NCBI GenBank assembly: GCA_029817715.1
Contig: JARUPY010000164.1
Location: 2,484,001-2,548,000 of the forward strand
Reading direction: 5' to 3'
DNA length: 64,000 bases
Origin: Melastoma dodecandrum
Taxonomy: Eukaryota; Streptophyta; Magnoliopsida; Myrtales; Melastomataceae
Below the pieces are notes generated by a model that saw nothing but the letters and a program-made list of their open reading frames with translations, had not been told where the DNA came from and ran no database searches. Made by a program: the position numbers and the translations under genes. Below, in pieces: positions 32,470 to 44,162 of this stretch; the first letter of the stretch is position 1; each line of letters opens with the position of its first letter.

Positions 32470-34720
32470 GTGAAGAAATTTCTTCAGGTTGTGCCTGCTC
32501 GGTATTCCCAGATCGCTCTTTCGATTGAGACCTTGCTTGATCTAAGCACGATGACAATTGAGGAGTTGGTGGGGCGGTTGTGTGCTGCGGAGGATCGTTT
32601 CGACAGTGGTGGGGATGTTCATGACAAAGCTGGGCGGTTGCTTCTCGCTGAGGAGGAGTGGCTTGCTAAGTGGAAGCATCGTCTGCAAAGTGATTCTTCA
32701 TCAAACGGTGAGAAGGCTAAGGGTCAGGCTCACGAGAAGAACAAGGGTGGCTCACGAAACGATGGTCGGGGCACCTCCGAAACGACCTCTGAAGGAACTC
32801 CACGGCGAAAGGGGAAGTGCCGAAACTGCGGCGAATTCGGTCATTGGGCGAAGGAGTGTCGGAAACCGCGACGTGAGCGGCGTGAGGAAGCTAATCTCAC
32901 CAAAACCGACGTCGAACAACCCGCGTTGTTGCTTGCCCGTGCTAGTAACGTTGTGCACACCACGACTCAGAACGTGTTTCTCAATGAGGAGCGCGTGTTC
33001 CCGGTGGAGTGTGACGACGACTCATGGTATCTCGACACCGGAGCTACAAACCACATGACTGGGTGCAGAGCGGCTCTTGCAACCCTCGACGAGAATGTTC
33101 GTGGTTCAGTGCGGTTTGGCGATGGCTCAACTGTGGATATCTGTGGGCTTGGTACTGTGATGATGGCTTGCAAGAACAACGAGCAAAAGATCTTCACCGA
33201 GGTCTATTACATCCCACGTTTGCGGACTAATATCATAAGTCTTGGACAACTGGAAGAAGGAGGATGCAAGATTGTCATCGACGGCGGCGTGCTGCGCGTG
33301 TATGATCGTGAGAGCGCATTGCTGGCCCGTGCGGCACGTACCAAGAACAGGCTGTATACATTGAAGCTGAACTTGAGTGCCCCGGTGTGTCTCCTGTCTA
33401 AGATAAGCGACGTGGCGTGGTTGTGGCATGCTCGATTTGGACACCTCAACTTTCGATCGCTCCGTGATCTCGGGATCAAGCAGATGGTGGAAGGCATACC
33501 CGTGATTGAGCGTGGGGAGCAGTTTTGTGATTGCTGCGCTCTTGGAAAGCAGCACCGTACTCCGTTCCCGCACGCCACATCGTACAGAGTGGAGCGTGGT
33601 CTCGAATTATTCCATGGCGATTTGTGCGATCAGATCTTGCCAGCGACACCAGGAGGACGAAAGTACTTCCTATTGATTGTCGATGACCACAGTCGTTACA
33701 TATGGCTAGAGCTGTTGGAGACCAAAGACGAGGCGCTCAAGCATTTTAAAAGGATCAAGGTGGGCGCGGAGAACAAGTTGGGAAGTCGGCTCAAGGCGTT
33801 TCGTTCGGATCGTGGTGGTGAGTTGAATTCTGCCCAGTTCCGCGAATACTGCGAGGAGAATGGCATCAAACACTTCACGACCGCGCCGTATTCGCCTCAA
33901 CAAAATGGTGTCGTAGAGAGGCGAAACCAAACCGTGGTGGAGATGGCGTGTTGTCTACTTAAGTCCATGCAAGTACCGGCAGAATTTTGGGGCGAGGCGG
34001 TGAAGACCGCCGTGTACATCCTTAATAGATCACCGACGAGGAGTCTTGACGGGAAAACTCCATATGAGGCTTGGTACAACCGGAAGCCCAGTGTCAGACA
34101 TCTACGAACCTTCGGATGCATGGCGTATGTGAAAAGGGTCGGCCCAGGTGTGTCGAAGCTGTCAGACAGATCGGTTCCAGAGGTATTTCTTGGTTATGAA
34201 CCCGGAACGAAGGCATACAGGGTGTACGATCTGAAGGGGAAGAATCTGATGATCACCCGAGACGTCATTTTCGATGAGCGGAAAGCATGGAACTGGACAG
34301 GAGGCGGCGATGGTGACCAAGGGAGCGGTGCGAGGACTTTCACCGTTGAGTACATAACACATCCGACGGCCGACAATGGTACCGACGGTCACCCGATCAT
34401 GGATTTCGGAAATTCACAAACGCCCGCAACACCGATTTCAGCAGCTACACCGATAGCTGCTGCGGAGAGTCCGGGGCAACGACTAGTCACTATACCAGCA
34501 AATCCTATAGGCGTACAGTGGGCAACTCCACCAACCAAGGGCGCCATCGATTCTGCTGGAGTGGGGCTCCGGTTTCGCACGATCTCGAACATCATCGACA
34601 CAACGGAGGAGGTCAACGACTTAGAGTACAGTGGGCTTTGTCTGCTAGCTGCTGAGGAGCCAAACAGCGTCGAGCAAGCTTTATCTGAAGAGGCTACGGG
34701 CTACGAAGGTGGAGATGGAG
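32470..34720 (+). CDS. Copia gag C-terminus, protease and integrase
   Basis: Open from 32470 (internal; the true start was lost with the gag deletion). Residues 117-130 are a zinc knuckle CRNCGEFGHWAKEC. Residues 187-197 are protease YLDTGATNHMT. Then follow the GAG-pre-integrase HARFGHLNFRSL with a C-x2-C, and the integrase core with DDHSRY, FRSDRGGE and PQQNGVVER. A 1-nt frameshift near 34705 moves the RT into another frame; the frame beyond it to 35007 is out-of-phase reading. The protein acts in the virus-like particle and inserts cDNA. Confidence 0.88.
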
Positions 34721-36199
34721 GCGATTCGGGAGAACAACATTTGGGAGCCTGCAACGTTGCCAACGGGACATCGAGCCATAGGGCTAAAATGGGTTTTCAA
34801 AGTCAAGAAGAACCCTGCTGGAAATATTGTCAAGCACAAAGCTCGTTTGGTTGCGAAGGGATATGCTCAGCGTCAAGGGGTAGACTTCGACGAGGTGTTT
34901 GCTCCAGTGGCGCGCATAGAAACCGTGCGACTGTTGATTGCGTTCGCCGCACATGGCGGGTGGGAGGTGCATCACATGGACATGAAATCTGCATTCTTGA
35001 ATGGTGATCTTGACGAGGAGGTATACGTGCATCAACCTCCCGGTTTCATCGTCGGAAATGGAGACAAACAAGTGCTCAAGCTTCACAAGGCACTCTATGG
35101 GTTGAGGCAGGCGCCAAGAGCGTGGAATGTAAGGCTGGACAAGGAGTTAATTGCACTCGGATTCATACGGAGCAAGTTGGATCACGCGGTCTACAAAAGA
35201 GGGTATCAACATTCTTTCTTGCTGGTTGGAGTGTACGTCGACGATTTGATCATCTCTGGGCCAGATATTCGTGGCATTATTGATTTCAAGCAGGAGATGA
35301 TGCAACGCTTCAACATGAGTGACCTTGGACTTCTAAGTTACTACTTGGGTATCGAAGTGAAGCAAAAGGAAGGTGAGATCACGTTGTGCCAGAGCTCCTA
35401 CGCGGCTAAGATTCTTGAGTTGGGAGGGATGATTGATTGCAATCCTTGTCAAATTCCCATGGAGAACCGACTAAAATTGAGCAAGAAGGAAGGTGATGTG
35501 ATTGTGGACGCAACGAGATACAGGAGCATCGTCGGGAGTTTACGGTACATTGTTAACAGCAGGCCTGATCTCGCATATTCTGTGGGTATAGTTAGCAGGT
35601 ACATGGAAGCACCCGGAGCACAACATTGGGCGGCTGTGAAGCACATACTTCGGTACCTGAGTGGCCCAACAGAATATGGATGCATCTACAAGAAGGCAAC
35701 TAGTCTACAACCTACGCTTATTGGGTACAGTGACAGCGACTTCGCCGGTGATGTTGATGATCGAATGAGTACAACGGGCATCGCATTTTTTCTCGGGACG
35801 AGTCTTGTCTCATGGATGTCACAGAAGCAAAAGGTTGTGGCACTCTCATCCTGTGAAGCGGAGTACATTGCGGCAGCGGCAGCGGCATGTCAGGGAGTGT
35901 GGCTGAGTCGCTTATTGGGTGAGATGATGGCACAAGCTCCGATTCAGGTGAAGTTGTTGGTGGACAACAAGTCCGCAATAGCATTGAGCAAGAACCCGGT
36001 GCACCATGATAGACGTAAGCATATCGATACAAAATTTCATTTCATTCGAGAGTGCATCAAAGATAGAAAGGTGAAGGTCGAACACATCGGCACTAACGAG
36101 CAACTGGCTGACATTCTCACAAAGGCACTCGGTCGCGTGAAGTTTGTGGAGATAAGACAAAAGCTTGGAATTGTTCAGATACAACGGATTAGGGGGTGA
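34709..36199 (+). CDS. Copia reverse transcriptase and RNase H
   Basis: 496 codons, +1 or -1 to the upstream frame. The RT begins NNIWEPA.. and has KWVFKVKKNPAG, KARLVAKGYAQRQGVDF, MDMKSAFLNGDL, YGLRQAPRAW and catalytic YVDDLI. RNase H has a DSDFAGD start, SSCEAEYIAAA, DNKSAI and HIDTKFHFIRE. All catalytic acids are present. The stop lies 3 nt before the 3' LTR TG. Only the upstream frameshift and the gag deletion prevent autonomy. Confidence 0.92.
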   Translation: MEMEAIRENNIWEPATLPTGHRAIGLKWVFKVKKNPAGNIVKHKARLVAKGYAQRQGVDFDEVFAPVARIETVRLLIAFAAHGGWEVHHMDMKSAFLNGDLDEEVYVHQPPGFIVGNGDKQVLKLHKALYGLRQAPRAWNVRLDKELIALGFIRSKLDHAVYKRGYQHSFLLVGVYVDDLIISGPDIRGIIDFKQEMMQRFNMSDLGLLSYYLGIEVKQKEGEITLCQSSYAAKILELGGMIDCNPCQIPMENRLKLSKKEGDVIVDATRYRSIVGSLRYIVNSRPDLAYSVGIVSRYMEAPGAQHWAAVKHILRYLSGPTEYGCIYKKATSLQPTLIGYSDSDFAGDVDDRMSTTGIAFFLGTSLVSWMSQKQKVVALSSCEAEYIAAAAAACQGVWLSRLLGEMMAQAPIQVKLLVDNKSAIALSKNPVHHDRRKHIDTKFHFIRECIKDRKVKVEHIGTNEQLADILTKALGRVKFVEIRQKLGIVQIQRIRG

Positions 36200-36201
36200 T
36201 T

Positions 36202-36465
36202 TGTTAGAATGTATCCGTTGTAGTGCTTTTGTAACTGCCAAATTAATGTTAGTTAATGCTAGTTAATGGTGGGGTAGTTAATGTCATGCAATTAGTGCTA
36301 GTAGGGAGTTACACTTTGTTGTTAGTATAAATAGGTTCTTGGTGTATGAAGGAAAATTAAGTCATTTCCAACATTCCCTTATTCGACACTTCTCCGTTCT
36401 CTCTAGCCTCTCTCTACTCCCTCCTCTCCATCCTTGCTTCGTCAAATCCTTTGTCAGCGACAACA
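36202..36465 (+). repeat. 3' LTR of Copia element
   Basis: 264 bp, differing from the 5' LTR at five positions (four transitions, one transversion). Confidence 0.92.
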
Positions 36466-36470
36466 CGCTA

Positions 36471-37397
36471 CACGCGCAACAGCCCCGCCCGACGACAATG
36501 AACTTCCTTTGAATAGACCGACCCTTGACGGTGGCTCCGACTCCTCCTCCCCTTCGGATGCCCTCGTGTTCACCTCCATCCTTGGCTGCCACCGCCCTAA
36601 CCCACGCGGAGACGCCCAAACTCCAGGCTTCGAGAGACAGAGAGGAGGATGTGGAGATTAGGCGAATCCGAGCTCGACAAACCCACGCCGGAAGAGAAGG
36701 AAGTGATTTGCACCAAGGCGATGGTGTCTCCGATCTCTTCCTCACGATAGCCCTTACCCAACCCACATGAAAGGTAAGCGTTTTCTTCAATTTTGAATTT
36801 TGTTGCGAGGATTTGAGCGTGACGTTTAATTTCATTAGATATTAAGTTCACGTTAACATTTAGGATAAAAATAATAATAATTTAATATTATTACAATGAT
36901 CGATTGCACTGTCCATTTTAATTATTATCTGATTATGCATATATTTCATTTGATTTGTTATTGTCTGATTGTATGTCGTTCGAACATTAATTTGATAATA
37001 AATAAATAAATAACTTGAAAATCAAATCATATCTTCACTTATTTTCTAATTGTAATTCTTTGACATGTCTTAAAATTAGAATTTTCTAATCTTTTTTTTT
37101 TTGTTTTCGTTGCATGAATATCTGAACATTATTTCACGGATCGACAAGACAAATCTTGAAGGCGGAGCACAAGACTGGAGGCGCGCGGGGAACAAACCAT
37201 GACGGAAGTATATTTTGAAAGTGGCCCCAACTGACGAGTTCGGTCGATGTAAAGCCATCTCACGGGTCTCAGGTATATGAGCGAGGTGCGGGCCTCCCGA
37301 TGTTTTGTTTATTTCCACATGTAACAGGTCATGGGCCCAAGTGCATAAGCCCACGATCACCACCCTTTCTCGCTCCCTTTGATCTAAATTCTTGATT
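36471..37397. other. Host DNA between two retroelements
   Basis: It continues the GC-rich block interrupted at 31976. A frame at 36525-36770 ends just before ATGAAAGgtaagcg (36768-36781), which looks like a splice donor, so this could be the first exon of a lost gene. From 36790 the DNA is AT-rich. No protein family is recognisable. Confidence 0.4.
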
Positions 37398-38025
37398 TGT
37401 GGTTGAGGTGCATGCTGTTAAGATTTTATGATTTTATCGCCGCATGCTGTTTGCTAAACACACATGAGTTCGTGCCAAAAAAGCCCGAATCGGGTTATTC
37501 CCGTAAAACATTGACATGAGTCAGGAGTCATACCCGGATCGGGTCCAACACCCGTTAACAAAAAGCAAACTTTTGAAGCAAACGCCACCTTTCGCATGTC
37601 TAGGTGTAAGAGTTAGTAATTAGGAATCTCCGAATCCTACTCTGGTTTTCTGACTTAAACCAGGTTTTCAAAACTAAGTCAGTGGCGACTCCGTAATAGT
37701 TTACCTAGGTTAAACAACAACATACTTTCTACGGAGCCATTTTTGGATGAGGGACTGACGACACGAGCCGCTCCCAAGCCACCCCGAACGATCCTTTGTG
37801 AGGCCTACGCGCATCCTTTTGCCCGTCGCCTTCAAAGAACTGGAGACGGTTGGCGAAACGCCCCGCAGGTCCATTCATGAACCAAGGGAGGTTTCAACCC
37901 AATTCCCTTCCGTATTGTCCGACGTTCGAGTCGCGACATCGACCGGTTGGGCCTTCGGGAGCAGACCCGGACACTCGGTTTGTCCGAACCGCCGTGCGCG
38001 TGTTAGGCCGGAAGGCGCGCATACA
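37398..38025 (+). repeat. 5' LTR of Tat-like element
   Basis: 628 bp. Sequence upstream of it (37330-37397) also resembles 26090-26160 reversed, so the true LTR boundary may lie further left, or an older related element lies beneath. Confidence 0.75.
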
Positions 38026-38635
38026 TCCCGGATGGCGACTCCACTGGGGACTCCGCATGTGGATTCTTTTCGAAATGCTCTTACATTTTTAATCCACATG
38101 CGGAGGGGAGTTCTTGTTTACGCATGTACTTGCTTGGCTCGGTGCCTTTTGTTTACTCTCATGGTTGTGTTTGTTTACCGCTTACTAGGCATTTCTAGGT
38201 GTACCCGAACCCGGGGTTAGGATTTTTAGGGGGGTCACCGAGAGGCCCAGCCTGCTGCTCTTTGCGGTATGGTTTTTGGCCGGGGCCCCGCCTCCCTTTG
38301 TCCTAGCGAGGTTTAGAAGGTTTCATCCGATAATCTAGTATTGTTTGTCCACTACAGGTACCAGACACCGCATATGCATTTGTTTGTTACTAAGTGACTG
38401 CTACCTGTGCAGGGACAGGTCTCAGGTATGCTTTGTATGCGATAAATTGTTAGAACTAATTTTGTTCATTTTGTAGCGGTTTGGGTTGGTTGCAGGGGGT
38501 TTCCTCAATTCCTTTTCTCCCTTCCCTATCTTCCCTATTTACATTACTACATTCATTTGCAAATACACCTCATATTAGGATTTGGATTGGATTGTTTTTA
38601 CAATTGAATGACGTCCAAGCATGTAGGTTGACCTC

Positions 38636-39647
38636 ATGGAGTCAATAGCGCTAAGCAAGGGGGTTCCATCTACTGATTTGCTTCGACGATGGCTCGATGT
38701 GCTCAGACCCTCAGAACGGGAGTTCGTGCAACAAAAGCTTGGAGGTCTCTTTCACCTGATCCGCATGGAAGTTGATTGGTTCCTGCTTCAGCATCTCGTC
38801 ACTCACTGGGATCCCAAGGGCTATACCTTCAGACTTATGAAGAATATGGGGATCTCTCTACACTCCCTCCTCATTCGGGAATCCTCCCTATGCCCTACGA
38901 TGACAAGCCGAGGAATTACATAGCTCATCTTCTTCAAATCTCTCCAGCAGTTGTACCCGCTTGTTTACCGCAGAAGAGCACATCAACTTCAATAGACTCT
39001 TCGAGTTATGTAACACACCGTATGAACCACGCATGGGAGACGGCTAAGGATCAACAAGGGCATTTATCCTCTTGTTCACAGGGACGATTCTCTACCCATA
39101 CAGCGAAGCATTACTCAACAAGCGAACAGTCTATCTTACAAAAGCGATCCTCGAAGGAAGGCTTTTTCTTCTCAACCTGGTGGGCGAAACAAATTACAGC
39201 CTTACCCGAATCGCGCGTAGAGCTAGAGGGGGTGTGCAAAATCACGAGATTACGTTCAGCCCGACACTGCTCCAAGCATGGTTCTACATCCACATCGGCT
39301 TCACTGGAGAATCGTTCAGACGGAAACAGTTTCCATATTTGCTCGACCGCATATCAAAGTGCGCTCGGCTTCCAACCAGTACCTTTGCGGGGGTTCGAGT
39401 TCTTTTCCTCTCTCTGGAGCCAGAAGACTTCTACCAGATGGTCAAATGTTTCTACGTGGACTGGGCCATCATTAGCTCCCCGGATGGAGATTACATCCCG
39501 ATCGTCGGGATCACCGGGACATGCTACTACTGTCCGGCGCGGATCATGCACCAATTCGGGGGAACTCCACGGATCAGAACAGCACCAACTAAACCATTTG
39601 ATTCGATTGACCCGGACAACCCACCGCCAAGGGGCGTAATTGGGTGA
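38636..39647 (+). pseudogene. DUF7745-like ORF1 of the Tat/Ogre element, frameshifted
   Basis: Coding passes through three frames: 38636 to about 38830 (LRPSEREFVQQKLGGL.., VDWFLLQHLVTHWDP), then about 38830-39070 (QTYEEYGDL..), then 39072-39647 (LFTGTILYPYSEALLNKRTV.., LLQAWFYIHIGF). This matches the plant-specific domain that sits as an extra ORF before gag in Ogre-type elements. Function unknown. At least two frameshifts. Confidence 0.6.
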
Positions 39648-40389
39648 GCAACGGCACACCTGGCACGCTTGTGGATGAATCTCACAGAGAAAGAGTTTGA
39701 ACCTTCCCTAAAACGTCAGGAGGACATTGATGCCCAGTCAGCACGTTTTCAGGGGAAGCACATCACTCCTTGGGATCGCATTTGAAAATTGGCTCGATCA
39801 TCGTTTATTCGTTAAATTTTTAGTACTCTTTGTAATAAACTTCAGTTTAGACGACATTTCACTGACTTGCTTTCTCTCTCTTGGATTGAATTCATCGTAA
39901 TTACAATCCAATCCTTGCATTAGACATGATCATGCATCATTACATATTATGCATCCAAAGTATCACATTGCTCGATGCTGATTCAACTCGTTTATCCAAC
40001 CAAGGTACCAAACGGCCAAGATTGATCCACAAAGAAAACGTCCGAGAACCTGCTCCACCCGAGCAGCTATGACCGACACCTCTCCATGCCGCACCTCTAC
40101 TTCTTCAACTACTTCCGCTGTTAGTAACTCTTTCGTGACCGCTGAGGCTATCCCAAGTACTCGTGCTGCTGTCTCGACTGTTACTACCGTGGGAACGATT
40201 CAAACATCAGCACTGGCGTCGCCTCTTGCCGGGCCGCCCGTTCTCGCCTCGTTATTCTCTTGAGCCCCGATCTTCACCATCGGGCCATCCACAGCCGGGG
40301 TCAATGCTCCAGTCTACATCCCACCTCTAACGGCTTTCACGACACCGGCAATTGAATCATCAACGGCTCCACCAGTGGTATCACCACTC

Positions 40390-41468
40390 AACCTCAACAT
40401 GTCTGAGGCGGCCCAAAGCGCAGCCAATACTTCCCTGGGAGTCAAGGTGGAAACCCTCACAACCGAGCTGTCATCTCTAAAAATGATGATGGTTGAGTTC
40501 CTCCAGCGGCAACCAACAGCTACCCCTGTCGTTTCTATTGTCTCCCAAAACCCGCACCTACCACCCGACATGTCTGGGTCCTCGGTGCCAACAACGCACC
40601 ACCTGCATTCAACCCGTACCCGTACCCGCCTTCGGACATGGCCGGGTCGTCCACAGTAACACGACCATTTGCGCCGTCATACTTCCCTCAACCATCGACA
40701 CCAGGGCCAACTCCTTACATGCCAGCAATGTTTGGGCCAACTCCCTACATGCGGACGTCTTTGCCGACAGAAGGGCCAACTCCCTACTCTCCAGTCGCCA
40801 CTTCCTTCAACTTTGGGATTCCTGCATCAACTATGGCAACCTCAGCTCCACATGCGGAGTCGTCTGTGCCTAACCCCAGAACACGTAACATGGCTATTAT
40901 TGATGAGCTCATGGGGGAGCAAAGCCAGAACATTGCCTTTGAGACAAAGCTTGAAGCTAAGCTCACTTCCATGCATGAGGGAGAGTCACGCCGCCTCGCG
41001 AGACTAGAAGAACGTCTCAATGCGTTCCAAGGGTACAAGACCCACACCTGGGAGTGCAGTGACTACCAGGTCCCTCAAGTCCAGATCCCGCCAAAGTTCA
41101 AGATACCTGAGTTTGAAAAAATTCGTAGAACTGGGTGCCCGGAGTTACACCTGAAACATTTCTGCCACAAGATGGTAGTGTACCCAGCAGATGATAAGTT
41201 TCGCATATCGATGTTTTAACAGAGCTTGACGGAGTCCGCACTACACTGGTATTATACCAAGGATTTGAACCAGTATACGATGTTTAGGGAGTTGGACTTC
41301 GATTTCTTGAATTACTACAGCTTCAATGTGGAGATGGCTCCGACAATATCGGACCTGCGAAAACTGAAGAGGTATCGTACCGAGGACATTAAACAGTTTG
41401 CCCACGGGTTCAGGCAGATAGCCTCTCAGATCAAGCCAGCTGTCAAAGAAAAAGGACTGATTGATTAG
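40390..41468 (+). pseudogene. Tat-like gag, N-terminal half
   Basis: A Pro/Thr-rich N-terminus contains three close copies of GPTPY (40710-40800) and then a coiled coil (40900-41030). The gag core is VPPKFKIPEFEKI-like (41090), broken by a stop at 41217-41219. It continues in another frame at 41226-41468 (SALHWYYTKDL.., LRKLKRYRTEDIKQFAHGFR). Similar to the retrotransposon gag of Tat/Ogre elements. Confidence 0.65.
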
Positions 41469-41495
41469 TTTCTCCAACTCCTGCCATGCGAATAC

Positions 41496-42761
41496 TTGCC
41501 TTACATGATTGGACAGACCATTTCAACTCTCTCCCAGACGGTCATCAACGTCGACAAACTCGATGGGGTAAACCGAGAAGGGTTGATTCCCTCCCCTTTG
41601 ACGAAACTAGTTGGTAAGCCTAAGCCCAAGGAGCTCATAGCCGCTGCAGAGCACAGTAAGCAGTTCATGAAAGCAGCGCCACCGCCGACTTCTTATGCGC
41701 CAAGGTCGTATGTCGCAGCAGCAGTCCGGCCACCGGTACTCATTACTTATCGCTTCAGGCCTCCTACTCCTGTGACGACTTACTCCCAACCAAAGCCAGC
41801 TCAACAAGAGCGTCCAAAACGCAGATTGGATGATCTGACTCCTACTCCCGACCCGTTGGACGTGATGTTCGTTCGACTAAGAGACATGGGTTTCATCAAG
41901 CCCGTAGAGGCTAAAGCAACAAACACCTCTTCGATTGGCTACAACCCCAAGGCAGCTTGTCAATATCATTCCGGAGCATTGGGGCATGAGACCAAGGACT
42001 GCATTGCCCTTCGTTTTAAGATTCAGAATTTGCTAGATGACGGCGTCATCACGTTCGCTGCACCAGTTACGACTCCTAACGTCAGAAGCAATCCCGTGCC
42101 AGAGCATGTCAATTACATTGGGGCCAACCCCTTCGCACCACTGACTGATCATAATGAAGAGGTGCACATGTACGTCATTCAAGGTAACAGAGGCTGGGGA
42201 AGAGGACGTGGATGTAGAGGTGCACACTATGTATCAGCACCCATCCCTCAACCTGATGGTTTCACCCCAGTACTTCCTCGACGACCCAAGACACCATATG
42301 TCTATGTCCCGGTGGGGGCCGAACAAACCGGGACACCTATTACTGTTGAAGCATCACCCCCAATGGAACCAAAGAATCCTATAGTCATTAGCCCAAGCAA
42401 CTCGGCATCCGGTCCTAAGGTCGAACTCTTCACTCGCTCAGGGAGGATAGTACCAGCTCCAGAGGCCCCGCCGCAAGCCGAGTCGTCGAAGCCCAAGGTG
42501 CCTTCAAATCAACAAATTCGCAGGGTGATCCATGCAGTCAAAGGGAGCGATTACAACATTGTCGAACAATTGAGGAAGCAACCTGCTCAAATCTCCTTGT
42601 TGGATCTCATTCACTCCTCCGACAAACACAGGGACATGTTGGAGAAATTTTTAGCCGAGGTGTACGTGCCAGAACAAGTCGAAGTCAATGCACTATACTC
42701 ATACATGAACGTCATGCTTGCAAATAACGCCATTACCTTCTCGGAAGATGACCTGCCATAA
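41496..42761 (+). CDS. Tat-like gag, C-terminal part with CHHC knuckle
   Basis: 421 open codons in the frame of 41226-41468 after one TAG (41466-41468). They include a Pro-rich linker and the knuckle CQYHSGALGHETKDC (about residues 155-169), the C-x2-H variant typical of Tat/Ogre gag, followed by a helix FKIQNLLDDGVI. Near residues 225-235 is a basic Gly/Arg stretch. It ends with a TAA directly before the protease. The start codon is internal to a longer former ORF. Confidence 0.65.
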   Translation: MPYMIGQTISTLSQTVINVDKLDGVNREGLIPSPLTKLVGKPKPKELIAAAEHSKQFMKAAPPPTSYAPRSYVAAAVRPPVLITYRFRPPTPVTTYSQPKPAQQERPKRRLDDLTPTPDPLDVMFVRLRDMGFIKPVEAKATNTSSIGYNPKAACQYHSGALGHETKDCIALRFKIQNLLDDGVITFAAPVTTPNVRSNPVPEHVNYIGANPFAPLTDHNEEVHMYVIQGNRGWGRGRGCRGAHYVSAPIPQPDGFTPVLPRRPKTPYVYVPVGAEQTGTPITVEASPPMEPKNPIVISPSNSASGPKVELFTRSGRIVPAPEAPPQAESSKPKVPSNQQIRRVIHAVKGSDYNIVEQLRKQPAQISLLDLIHSSDKHRDMLEKFLAEVYVPEQVEVNALYSYMNVMLANNAITFSEDDLP

Positions 42762-43041
42762 GAAGGGGGCGACCACAACAAAGCTTTATTCATCACACTC
42801 AGGTGTCGTGACACCACAGTCTCCAAGGTACTCATAGACGGTGGGTCAGGAGTCAACATCATCCCCCTCTCTGTAGCACAAAAGCTCGGTGTCAACATTG
42901 AGAAGCTTCCACCATTCAGCCTGACCATTCGGGCTTTTGATGATGCAAAACGTCAGCCCCACTGCGAAGTGACCCTAGAGATCAAGATGGTCAGAACACT
43001 AACTCCAAACAGGTTTACGTACATGAAGGTGGTCATTTCTT
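42762..43041 (+). pseudogene. Tat-like aspartic protease
   Basis: In frame after the gag stop: a DDHNKALFIT-like start, then VSKVLIDGGSGVNIIPLS, where the Tat/Ogre active site D-G-G-S is found. It ends with a TAA at 43039-43041 after TYMKVV. The polyprotein does not continue into RT. Confidence 0.6.
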
Positions 43042-44162
43042 AAGCATTGCATTTAACCATGAATTTTTAACAAATGTTTCTGGGTGAGAAATGGAGAAGG
43101 CAAACCCATTCTCAAACACTCATCCCAGAAAGACTAGTGTAAACACCGTGAGATTTTCCTATAAAAGCGTCTGGGCGGATGAAAAATCCTTTGACGAAAG
43201 ATGTTCAAACCGGGATGAGATCAAACGTTCTTTTTACCGCAAACACGTCAATTATTGTTTGTCTCAGAACCAAAGATTCTGTGTTCGTCACTCTCACTGA
43301 GTCTACAGATCACCTCGCATCAAAGTTGCTGGAAATCCTGTAAAGCCAGAAGTGGCGTACTATAGAGATAACACTTCCTCAAGGTTCGAGCAAAAAGGTA
43401 ACACTAACAGATTTGTGTGCCAGTCGAGTCGTTCCTAAGGACAAAACATCTTCATCAACCCACCAAAAAACACAAATCGGAAAAACTCTTAGAGAATATC
43501 TTCAATATACCAATAAATATGGGGCATATCCCGCACGTTGACAAAGAAAAAACAAAATTAGCGCAAAGACTGAAGTCTTCAAGAGCAAAACGCAAAATAA
43601 AAGAGTAAAATTACAACACCAGGGCCAACATAGACGGTCGCAAGAGCAAAGGTGTTATTCCAAAAATAAGAAAAACATTCCCGAAGAAACATATGAGCCA
43701 TTCGCTAATCATAATGGAACGCCTTGACTGGCCCACTATCTGAAAAATGGAGAATTTGCTCGAACGGTGAAATCTCTACAGTTCAATAGCTTTTGATGAG
43801 GTCCTTAAAATCCTTATCACAAAACAACGATTTTTAAACCAGGCAATAATTCATTTGACTGGCACATGAGCATCCAAGTCAAAGGAATTTTGAAATCCAA
43901 TCAAGATGGCTTTTCGAAATAAGAGTGAACCATGAGAGAAGTCAAGAAGTCCTTCACCAAACTTACTCAGAAACAATCTCTTTAAGTTTCATCAAAATTA
44001 TACATGTCATACATTAATGCAATACATGTTTGATTATCCCCGTAGTTCACGGGGTCTCATTTATAACTAACAATTTTCTTGTTATGATCCCAAAGTGACC
44101 AAAAGTGCAAGTCGATCAAGAGTACCTCGAATTCACGATTTGGGGTATCTATGATATCCTTC
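43042..44162. other. Non-coding 3' part of the Tat-like element
   Basis: A-rich, with short frames only. 44140-44162 (gatttggggtatct..) may include the purine tract before the 3' LTR. No pol remnant is recognisable. Confidence 0.45.

Larger units (their letters stand above)
31977..36465 (+). mobile_element. Near-complete Copia LTR retrotransposon with target duplication
   Basis: Two 264-bp LTRs (31977-32240 and 36202-36465) both run TGTTAGAATG...GCGACAACA. The 5-bp duplication cgcta occurs at 31972-31976 and 36466-36470. Hand alignment of the LTRs shows five substitutions and no indels (1.9%), so the insertion is recent. The PBS-like tgtggcatcagagcc follows the 5' LTR and an agggggtgat purine tract precedes the 3' LTR. 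The interior encodes gag (mostly deleted), protease, integrase, RT and RNase H with one frameshift. Confidence 0.95.

Noticed and set aside
38776..39071. One long 287-codon protein across the DUF7745-like region
   Set aside because: Only its first part follows the domain; the rest is out of phase, and the real coding moves to the frame beginning at 39072.
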